Part shown: positions 47,787 to 64,000 of the stretch, in pieces
Position numbering within the stretch: position 1 is the stretch's first letter
Layout: the number at the start of each line of letters is the position of its first letter
Source: Rotaria sp. Silwood1
Lineage: Eukaryota > Rotifera > Eurotatoria > Philodinida > Philodinidae
Length of the DNA stretch: 64,000 nt
Reading direction: 5' to 3'
NCBI GenBank assembly: GCA_905250075.1
Contig: CAJNOP010000217.1
Coordinates: 202,037-266,036, forward strand
Notes under the pieces: model-generated
The model's database searches: none
What the model was told of the DNA's origin: nothing
What the model saw: the letters and a program-made list of their open reading frames with translations, nothing else
Made by a program: the position numbers and the translations under genes

Positions 47787-50397
47787 TTATTTAAAAAATG
47801 TTTGTGTTGATGGATCTTGAAATGTAATAATTGGATTTTCATTTGAATTATTTGGATCAGGATTATTGAAACTTTTTGATGCAAAAAAACCTGAAAATTT
47901 ATTTACTCTTGGTGTCATTTTTCTAAAAATACAATTTTTTTTTTGTTTTCTTATTAAACAATTCAAATCAAACAAACCGATGAGCATTTTCTACAAGTGC
48001 CATGGGAAATTGACCTTTTTTAACTAAACCAAGATCAGCTTTGATTATATTACGACGATAATCTATGAAAATATATATTCATATACAACACAATAAATAA
48101 AAAAAAAAAATCATTCAACAAAATATATGCATTTATCAAAAAAAATAATAATACTATAACTGACAAGAAACTATTTTAACATATCAATTAACGATTTAAT
48201 CACTCCTTAGTGTATCTTTTAGAATTTAGATGAATTATGTTATACTATAAAAAAAATGGTCTTGTTTATGGATTTCTTTTTTCTAAGAAAATCAAATCTA
48301 TTTCGTGAATTTCTACTGTAAGTTCTCAATTAGATTATCTTTTGTAAAAAGTTTTAAACTAAATTTCTTGAAAGGATGAAATGTTCAAAAAAAAAAAACT
48401 ACATACTGTATATATTATCCTATGAATAAGGATTTATATTTTGAAAATTTTGTACATCAAGAAGATTTAATCTGGAAATTATGAATTTTTGTTTTTTTTT
48501 TTAATGTAAAATATTCTTGATATAGATAAAGTTTTAAATCATCATTTGAAAATATGGGTAAGATGCCCTTTTTGTAAAAACTCATTAAAAATATTCTCTA
48601 TGCTTAGACAAAGGTCAACAATACGAACTTCATTTTATATCAGACATACTTCATTAAGATTTACAAGATATACTAATTAACAACTAACAAGCAAACTAAT
48701 ATCTAGAAAGACATTCCTCGTGACTTCAAAAAAAAATAGGACAATATATCTTGAACATGCATTCATACGCATTTGCTTAGTTATAATTTATTAAGATGTT
48801 CAATTATGTTATCATAAATCAACGAATAACTCTAATGGTTATAGTTATATAGACTTAAATTATTTTAATCAAAAAGAATATTTTTGATATATTCTATCAT
48901 TCATGTGTAAGAGAAAAATTTATAATTTTCATTGTGGATTTGATAAATATAATAAATTCATGAATTATAGAATTATATTAATTTATCAATTATAAAAACA
49001 AGCAACCCAAATTATAATAGAAAATATTTATATAAAAATTAAAACAACAAAATACCATATCTGAATGATGTTTGACGAGAAAATGCTAAAACATAATATT
49101 CGTTTTTTTTTTTTACATTTAGAAAAAAATCAATCACATAAAAACAAACAGAAAGCAAAGAAAAGAATTGCCTATTCGTTAAATGATACGGTAGCAAAAG
49201 TACCGACCTGGCATTTGATGTGTTGCCATTGATCGCGTTCTCGCAATGTTCGAACGAATAGTTGGGAGAAAGACAGAAACTATTGATATATATATACATA
49301 TAATTATATACAATAATCCTAATAATTGTCTATATCTATCTATAATATTTTTTTATCAATTTATTTAAATATATTATAACTTACAACTATGATTTGTATA
49401 TTCTCCTGGTCCATCATCAAAATCTGGTCTTGATTTTTCTCTTGTAAGTTGAGCTTCACGTGAAGCTTTCCAACTCATTAAAAATTGTCGAGAATTATCT
49501 GTTATTTGTTTTCCATCAAGCATTTCTATTTTATTATTAAAAAAATTTTAATTAATCATTTAATAAAACAAACAAACAAACAAAAAAAAATTTATTTACC
49601 TAATGTTGTTGATACAACAATTAATCGTTCACGATAACGTGCTTTTGTACATATTGGATTTCGACTTGTATCAAGTCGTTTTAAACGTGACCATATACTT
49701 AAAAGTTGAATAAGTTCACGAAGATTTTCTAAATTATTATTGCTTGCTGTTAATTCTTCTAATCTTTGTAAACAACTTAATTCAACTAATGAATCTAAAT
49801 TATTGCCACTAACATTTAAAACTTCTACAACAACAAAAAAAGAAAAAGAAAGATTTTTTGATATTTCTTTTTTTTTTTTAAATATTTTACCAAGAATTGA
49901 TGATAAACATTGTAAAGTTCGTGGTTCAAAAACAAGTTTTTCACCTTCAGGTAAACGTTGATTTTCAATATAAATTTCTTTTAAATGTATACATTTATCT
50001 AAACCTTCAAGAACTTGTATTTGATTACCACCAAGATATAATTTTTGTAATTTTGGACAATAATCTAAATTTTCTAATTTTTGTAAACGATTATTTTGTA
50101 AATAAAGATGTGTTAAATTTTCAGCAAAATTTAAATTTTCAATTTTATTTAATATATTATCATAAAGATAAATTACTGTTAAAAGACGACAAGGTGAAAT
50201 AGAATCCTAGAAAAAAAAAAATTTTTTTTTTTTTTCTTAGAATAAAAAATAAAATTTATTACAATAGAATCAATGCCTCGATTTTGAAATGGTAAATGAG
50301 TAAGACGTGAAAGATAATGTTCAACTGTTTCATCAGCACGTCGTTTATTATGACCAGGTGTTTGTTTAGCAATAAGATCAGCTGTTAGTTTTACCAT
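47787..50397 (-). CDS. PPP1R42: PPP1R42 (LRRC67)-type leucine-rich repeat protein, 7 exons, one apparent 2-nt frame lesion
   Basis: Exons: 50397-50263, 50206-49891, 49826-49600, 49525-49385, 49279-49208, 48062-47978, 47922-47787. It opens MVKLTADLIAKQTP, as in animal PPP1R42. LRRs include LTVIYLYDNILNKIENL, LTHLYLQNNRLQKLENL and LQKLYLGGNQIQVLEGL, with the family signature IENQRLPEGEKLVFEPRTLQ, then RNPICTKARYRERLIVVS and MLDGKQI..NSRQFLMSWKA. The family is linked to PP1, centrosomes and cilia. In exon 3 the reading VLNVSGNN should continue into LDSLVEL, but two extra bases (AT) near 49799-49802 shift the frame. A TTTAG acceptor at 49795-49796 would skip the lesion in frame. An assembly or sequencing error is possible. 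Confidence 0.9.
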
Positions 50398-52012
50398 TTT
50401 GAATATTCTTTAATACGTAAAAGAAAAAGAAAAAAAAAAAAATACTAACATGAGATATTTATTATCTGTTTGTTGCGAAGCAACAACCCTCAAGCCGGTT
50501 TACATTGAGTTAAAAATAGAGTATTGTCATAGACTTTGATTTTTTTTTTTGTTTTCATGAAAAAAAAAAGTAGATGTATTGTTTCTTTTTATTGAATTGG
50601 AATTTTTTTGTTTTACTTATACGTGTTAAAATTTCGTTTTTCAAACAATAGAACATCCTATAGAATAGTTTTGTCAAGGACTTAAATCAACTTTTTTTTC
50701 TTTTTTGAACAACAACATACTCTGTAAGCGAGTACTAAGGACAATTTTCAATAATCAGATACGCATTCGAACTACTAAATGAAGATTTACATACATGTTA
50801 CGGAGTTATAAGCATCTTATTTGACAATCTTAGCCGATTTTTCTTATTTTTTAGAAAAATCAATGTTCCAGCATTTTTTTTTCAGAAAATTGATTAAGAA
50901 AACTATAGAAAATATCTTAGAGAAGCGTGTAATATACCATTCGATGCATATTTATCTCTTCTTTTCAACGGTGAAAACTGCAGATCTCTATCTTGCTTCT
51001 ATCAAAAGTTATTCAAAAAATATTCACCAACGTTTTCTTTTTGAAATAGGCAATAGTATCAGATGAATTGATCAACTGAATACTATACTGATGTATTTTT
51101 TTTAGTACTTATTCGATAATATCGATCTTAAGATAGTGTAGAACTTGTGCAAGCATGTAGCAGGTAAAGCGAATAACTACATCGATGAGTGCAATGTTTA
51201 TATAAATATCTTGTGCTTGAAACTCATATTTAACCCATCATTAATGTTTTAGAGATATCTTATTAGCAACAGTATTAAAATTAATTCTAAAGCTTTCATA
51301 TTATTTGATATTAGAATTATTTAATACAAAAATTTTAGCATCAAATGAAGATTATTATAAAATTTAAAAGATTTATTACCTGGAACTAGGTCTTTAAGAG
51401 TTCAAATTTTATGTTCTCAGTAATAGAACAAATTCTTTTTTATCTTAAAAATCGTATTTACGGATACAAAAAAAAATTCATTACTCTGCTATTGAAAACT
51501 TTTAACCTGACCTTTCAGAGACGTAGTCTCTAATAGCAAATGTATTAGAATTAAAACTAACACTTTCATATAAAATAATTCTAATGCCAAATAATACAAA
51601 AGTATTAAGATTAATTTAAATACTAATGCTAAAGAATGAGCATTTTGCTTTTGTAACAATGATACTAATACGGCACTCCTATTCATATTGGAATTCGCTC
51701 ATATAAAAAAACACTATAAATAGTATTGACTGAACGTATGTCTAGAATATGGATAATATTTATTAGCCAACAGTTTCTGACAAGGTCATATATCAGTTTT
51801 CTCATACTCGATACATTCGATTATCAGTGACGGATATATTCATTTATTTTTATCTTGGACTACAGAGAAAATTTGAGACCATGAAGTCTTGTGAAGTTCT
51901 AGAATTTGATGTTTCTTCTTTCAGAAAAATCCAGCAATTTCGATGTTCTCAGATATCACCCAAAATTGTATTGAGATAATTTCATTTTTTTTTAAATCTT
52001 ACATTCGAATAA
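50398..52012. other. Intergenic; no gene recognised
   Basis: Upstream region of PPP1R42. Short AT-rich frames (50821-51066, 51489-51686) have no recognisable content. Around 51290-51680 there are weak inverted similarities (ATTAGAATT/AATTCTAAT and ACGTAGTCT patterns) that may be an old foldback. Confidence 0.35.
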
Positions 52013-52885
52013 CTACGGAAGTGTATTATTGAAAAATTGCAAAATATTCTGAAAAAAAAACTCTTTATCAGGAGCATGTTGAGCATCTTGATGACGCGTA
52101 TGACAAATGAACATATGTAATTTTCCTTGTTCCTGCAACGTACGCATTCCAATGAGATCTTCTGTGAATTGACGCGATTGGTTCCATGTTTCAGTTTCCA
52201 ATGATTGTGGTGCATAGCCCAGAAACCAACCTGATTGTGGCGGTGTTATAGTATCATCTATATCTGAATATGTCATAACAAATGCATTAAGTTTGAGCAT
52301 ATTTGTACGATAAGTTTCATTTCGAACTTCACGTTCATTATTAATGTCAGGAAGAAAATGACTTCGACTTATGTATTTCTCTAATTGAAAAGGATCACGC
52401 CAGAAACCAGCAATACTAATTACATTCTGAACAGACTCTTCATATGCATATTTTGAAACTAATTCCCAAAATTCACGAGGAAGTAATTTAAGAGAAGGAA
52501 CACCAAAAACACCTTGATGAGCACCAACCAGTGTGATCAAATTGTAGACAGGCAGTGAACATCGTTCTACAGCTCCTCTAACAATTAAACTACCTTGTGA
52601 AACACCAAGCATGTTGAAACCTTCACGTAGATGTTCATCGGCAAGAACAGTAGCACAAAAGAGTTCTACTTGTTTGTTCATTGGTAATAAAAACGAATCA
52701 TCGAATCCATTGCCAATCTCGATTGATACAACATAGATACCCGGAAATGATGTGGTAAGCCAACCACCGAGCTCATTCATGTCAGCAGCAGTTGCCGTAA
52801 CACCATGCATCAACACTACGGGTCTATATATAGTTGCATAAGCAGTGTTGGTTAGAAGAACTATGATAAACAGAACGAGAGCCAT
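52013..52885 (-). CDS. Palmitoyl-protein thioesterase, secreted/lysosomal (290 aa, intronless)
   Basis: An alpha/beta hydrolase that removes fatty acyl groups from cysteines of proteins in the lysosome. The signal peptide is MALVLFIIVLLTNTAYA. The core has RPVVLMHGVTATAAD, FPGIYVVSIEIGNG, nucleophile elbow GVSQGS (Ser96) and LVGAHQGVFGVPS. FWRDPFQLEKYISRSHFLPD is followed by INNER, close to the WHDPIKEDVY..SIFLADINQER stretch of PPT1. The acid is probably Asp210 or 211 (SDIDDTITPPQSGWFLGY) and the base His262 or nearby (FICHTRHQDAQ). The length is typical. It is closer to PPT1 than PPT2 downstream of the elbow, but the N-terminal part lacks PPT1's GDSCCN. Intronless, and less AT-biased than adjacent genes. 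Confidence 0.88.
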   Translation of the reverse strand: MALVLFIIVLLTNTAYATIYRPVVLMHGVTATAADMNELGGWLTTSFPGIYVVSIEIGNGFDDSFLLPMNKQVELFCATVLADEHLREGFNMLGVSQGSLIVRGAVERCSLPVYNLITLVGAHQGVFGVPSLKLLPREFWELVSKYAYEESVQNVISIAGFWRDPFQLEKYISRSHFLPDINNEREVRNETYRTNMLKLNAFVMTYSDIDDTITPPQSGWFLGYAPQSLETETWNQSRQFTEDLIGMRTLQEQGKLHMFICHTRHQDAQHAPDKEFFFQNILQFFNNTLP

Positions 52886-55800
52886 CTTTTTTCTTTAACG
52901 AAAAATACAACATGCTGTGCTTTATGTAGAGAATAACGATAGACACCTGTTAGTTCTCATCCATATCTGTAAAAACAATCGAAAGTCAATTTCGAAATAA
53001 ATATAATTGTTCTTGAAATGAATCTTGTCTCTTGATAATAGATCAATAGTTACTTTATGTGCTACTCATTAGAATGATCAATCAATATGGCAAATGTGTT
53101 AACTGTAGTTGCTTTGAAATACAAAGTCATCCAATGTGTTCTCGATCTAGATTAAAAATTTAAATGCAACTATTCGTTAAATTGGTATAAAATGTATCTT
53201 TCAGTCTCATTCGATATCTCTCTAAAAACAAACATTACATAAGGAACCATACATTATTTTAGAGAAGATATTGCACTTGTTAAAAGTTTCTAATTTTTTT
53301 TTAGTAAGTCGTAAAATGTTCTAGATAATTAAAAGAATCAATTAAGATAAAAAATGATTCCAGATTGTAAAAGATTCTAGTATTAAATTGTTTTTTAAAT
53401 TTTATAACGAAGAAAAAAAAATTAGTCGGAAGATGATTTCCTTTGATTGTTCGATTCTATTCTACTTTTCATGGTACAGATACTTAAGCAGAAAGTTATG
53501 TATTTATTGATAAATAGAATAATAATCAAACATTGTTCTGCTGTATATTACTGTGTCGATATTGATAGTACTTTCAGCTTGTACTTTACAAACCTGATAA
53601 TGCATCTTAATCGAATGGTGAGTGATGAACAATGTTAGTACTTCTATTAGAAATCATCAGAGTAATAAAATTTCATCTTGTTCTAGTATTGTTATCGATC
53701 TCAGTGAAAAATATACCAAGAAAAATCAGAATTATATTTGTTTACTGGTTTACAAATTTTCATTTTGCAGGACAATTCGATAAAAACCAGTTGAAAAAAA
53801 ATAATCTATTATCTCGATTATCATCTCAGTAGTAAAATTTACTTTAATCTTTTCAATCGATTGTCAAAGTGTTGGAAAAAAATAGTTTATACTAATACGA
53901 AGTATTTCAGTCGAAATTATATTTATTATGACAGAAGTTGTAGAACAAATATGATATACATGATCGCAATGTCAATATCCTAATATGCGAAGATGGCTCA
54001 AAATATAGTTTATTAACTGATGAAATAAGAAAAGAACTCATCGTTTACTAAAACAATGATCTTTTCTGTAGCGTCGAACATTAGTGATACAGAATTTTGT
54101 CTATTGTAAAAGAAAACAGTGTATATGTCAAATAAGCTATTCTTTGAAATTGTGCTACTTTTCACGCTCTATCTAATAGCATATTGTATTCATCTAATGA
54201 AGCATATCAAATGACGAAAACATGAAATAAGAAAAAAGAAATGAATGCATTCTGTGTCACAAAAATTCTTTTTTTTTCGAAGCATCAATAGTCTATAACT
54301 CAGGATTTTGTGTATTTTAAAAACAAAAAGAGTATCTATAAAATAAGCTGTTCGGCGAGATCTATAGAATTTTTCATTCTACATCTTGTGGTATATTTTG
54401 TTTTTTTTTCTAAACACATCATATTAGATGATAAAAAAATACTTTTTTGTCCACGGAAGACTGTAATTACGTTCCATATATTAAAATGTTATCAGATCAT
54501 ATATTATATTTTTGTTTTGATAGAAAAATCTAACGATCATGTATTTTGTTACAAATTAGAGATGTCTGTTTTTCGATTGGTTTTTTCCTGTACCTCAACT
54601 TAACTTTATATCTCAAAGAGACATCATAATGTCATGTAGAGAAAGACAGAAGAAAAGAGTATGTGCCATAGGGTCATATTATGATGAAAATATTTACTTG
54701 ATGATTAAATCATGTTTGCCTCTAGGACAAAGTCGACACGTATACCATCATGATAGTGTCACATCGTTTTGAAAAATTGTAATGGAAGAATTCACACATT
54801 GACGCTAATAAATAGAAATTGTTCTTATGTGAGCTTGCGTTTATTTTCATTCAAATAAAGACACACACTTTGTCTATACAAACATGTGGGATCCTGTATC
54901 TGTGGGTCTTGCGTTTGCTTCTTCAGCATTTAGTAATGCTGTAATGGGAGTTGGTGCGTTAGTTCAAAGAATATATAATTATCCGGACGACAACTTGGAA
55001 AATTCAACTATGGAATATGGCTACCAGACCACGTGTTCTGATTATACGCTAACCACTGACTATTTATACTTGACTACTCAAGTAACATATCCATATACAT
55101 GGACAACTATAACTATGATGTAACATAGAACTTGATATATGCGATCAATATTGTTAGAAATCATAGTAACAAGCGCCCATTTTTATTTCTTTATTCTTCT
55201 TTTTCACCTTTCTCGTATGTATCTATGCGTATGTCTTTCATTTGTAGTATACATATTCACTTTAGTACGTATCTAGATTAATTTTTTCTTCTATTCTAAA
55301 CTTATTTAAATGTAGTTAGAAAAAAAAAGATGCTTAACGTCACTTTCGTTATTATGCTAGTTTTAGCCGATGTAGGAGAAGGGAACCCATCTCCCTTCTC
55401 GTTTTTTCTCTCATTCTTCTTCATTTTTTGTTTTTCTACTTTTTTTTTCTCTTTTGTGTGTACAAACGTGTCTGTAGATGATGCAGGGATAGCTGAAAGT
55501 TGTTTTTTAATGAAAAAATTAGCTAAGAAGTAAAAATTTTCTCGTTTTGTTGAATATATTGTTAGAGAGAAATCTCTGTAATCAATATCTTGAAACGAGA
55601 ATTCACTTCTTATCTTCTTTCCATTTTGTTATTTCGAGCAACGTCTTCTACTTAGTTTGCTTATGAACAATCGATTTTTTTTTAGCATATTACTATAAGA
55701 ACTATGTTCAAAATAGTTCTTCTTGACTTGTCAGTATTTGTTTTATAGTACATTCTTTGCTTTTATTTTTATCTTCCTTAATCTTGTTTTTCTTTTTTTT

Positions 55801-57173
55801 TCCACACATTTTTAATTGTAAAGAAACTAGACAGAGTCGATTTATTTATCTTGAATAAAATGACGAAAGCATTTGATTGATAAGAATCAATTTTGTTTTT
55901 ACATTTCTCTTTAATATATTTCTCACTTTCATACGTAAACATGCATGTGTAGATCGATTGATGTGCATAATTGTAAAAAGAACAAGCTGAAATATTATCA
56001 TCTAATTTTTTTTTCATGACATTATACTTAAATGAAGACAGCAATCATGAATGGTTCGTTGACGGTGATGAGTTCAGTAGAAATTGTTCTTTGAAAAAAG
56101 GAGAAAAGAGACTTATTGAAGAAGACCGTTTGTTGAAAATGACTAGCAGAGACATATGAGCTGGGAAGATGTACTATGAAGATCATTGAATCCTAAATCG
56201 ATAAGTTCGAATCCACGATTGAGCATGAAAGAAAAAAGAGATCAATAAAGTATTTTTCAATACTACATACAATGATCTCGTTTTATTACTATTTGTTAAT
56301 TCATCAATGTGTAACCCTAGAAAAATAATAAACAATCCTTATATATTTTTCCGAGAATCATTGGCAAAATGTAACAAGTGTCATCTAAATAACCTTTCAT
56401 TTTCATCTGAGTAATGCGAATAACGATACACATAACGAGAAAGTTATTGTCATCTGTTAGATGTCATTTGATTTCATATTATGGCAACGAATAAATTTTT
56501 ATGAGACTAAGAAAACTTATGTTTGCAATATGCTATGTTAATTCTAGTGATGAATATTCTATTTGAAATGAATTATTGTCATAGTAAGAGATAACATCAG
56601 GCATGTAGCTGATTAAAACATTAACTACACTTCTAATAGAAGATGCTGCTGTGATGCATCAATTATCGAATATGCCATATAGATAGTGTAAGTACTATTC
56701 AATTAAAGGTAAATGCAAAGTAAATTCATTTATTAATGGTTACAGAACGATTGCCGAGACAATTATCATCGAAAAATGAATTTTAATTTTTAACGTATCA
56801 AAAGAACTGTTCATTAGTTTTGTTTAGAACATAATTCAATAAAAATTAACAATATAATATTATCTATGCTCTACGTATAGTAATTTTTCGATCAAGTTAA
56901 ATTCGAAGTGAACGAAACATCAATTATTAATGCTATTCAAATAAATATAGATTTAAAGTTTTTCTTTTTACATCTTTTTTTTGAATCTTTTAAATTCAAA
57001 AAGTTCAAATATATAACACCAATCAGTGTTCATGTTTATATTATTTTCAATACCTCGATGATCCCTCGATTAAATACATCTGTCTATATATTCACCGATT
57101 GTGGTTCATGTTCATTCGTTTTTTTTTTGTCTTTTCTTTCACATGTTCATTTCTATCGTTTTCTTCATTACAG
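52886..57173. other. Long intergenic stretch; no gene recognised
   Basis: AT-rich. A frame of 79 codons at 54884-55123 (starting MWDPVSVGLAFASSAFSNAV, Thr/Tyr-rich end) is somewhat less AT-biased than its surroundings but has no homologue I know. A perfect 9-bp hairpin lies near 55377-55401 (GAGAAGGGA facing TCCCTTCTC). The tract just before 57174 (TTTTCTTCATTACAG) is a good splice acceptor, so a 5' UTR exon of the helicase gene or a trans-spliced leader is likely. Confidence 0.35.
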
Positions 57174-63865
<6,692 letters not shown>

Positions 63866-64000
63866 GTATATCCATTTTTTCTTTTTTTTTGTACAGTGAG
63901 AATGTTTTATTTATTTATAATTATTATTTCGTATTTTGTTCACATGGTTTTTGTTGTATGATAGTCTAAAAAGAGATTCATTGATAAATAAAATAATAGA
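63866..64000. other. 3' flank of the helicase gene
   Basis: AT-rich 3' UTR-like sequence with AATAAA near 63987. The window ends here. Confidence 0.4.

Noticed and set aside
54884..55123. 79-codon frame starting MWDPVSVGLAFASS
   Set aside because: No domain, no neighbouring exon and no signal peptide; possible small gene but unsupported.
56140..56235. tRNA-like patch with a B-box-like AGTTCGAATCC
   Set aside because: No cloverleaf: the bases that should form the acceptor stem do not pair, and no convincing D-arm is present.

Overview
ORGANISM. The window is eukaryotic: AT-rich, with genes split by short GT-AG introns (about 45-65 nt where no repeat is inserted). Its conserved genes are animal ones (SNX17, SNX27, histone H3.3, PPP1R42, a BLM-type helicase, a neuropeptide GPCR). 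Three things point to a bdelloid rotifer: many stretches of TGTGGG-type repeat (the telomeric repeat reported for bdelloids), an LDLa-containing GPCR of a kind I associate with bdelloid gene families, and intronless genes of bacterial or fungal type. The genus cannot be fixed from sequence alone. One run of 100 Ns (18584-18683) marks an assembly gap.

LAYOUT. Positions 1-28,300 are gene-poor and repeat-rich. They hold about 11 short TGTGGG/CCCACA foldbacks, a 2.38 kb DNA transposon-like element with an 8-bp target duplication, piggyBac- and hAT-type MITEs and large palindromes. The few genes are accessory: a secreted protein of unknown function, a secreted DUF6438 protein (bacterial type), a DUF3445 / heme-dependent oxidative N-demethylase-like protein (fungal type), an orphan GPCR, a decayed LDLa-GPCR and a decayed cathepsin-L-like protease. 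From about 29,400 the character changes: TGTGGG repeats vanish and conserved animal genes follow, with strongly A/T-ending codons. In order these are SNX17 (-), SNX27 (-, 10 exons), H3.3 (+, 3 exons), a secreted 111-aa peptide (-, 3 exons), an orexin/allatotropin-type receptor (-, 8 exons) with an intronless membrane-protein gene nested on the opposite strand in its second intron, PPP1R42 (-, 7 exons), a palmitoyl-protein thioesterase (-, intronless) and a BLM-type RecQ helicase (+, 16 exons).

HOW THE GENES RELATE. SNX17 and SNX27 are the cargo adaptors of the two endosomal recycling routes (retriever and retromer) and lie head-to-tail. The secreted peptide lies 295 bp downstream of a neuropeptide receptor on the same strand. 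The BLM-type helicase carries an N-terminal C3HC4 RING finger, an architecture I do not know from the RecQ family. I regard this as the most interesting item, because every splice phase joining the RING exons to the helicase exons is consistent. The junction between an accessory, transfer- and transposon-rich arm and a conserved core matches what is known of bdelloid chromosome ends, but here it is inferred from a single window.
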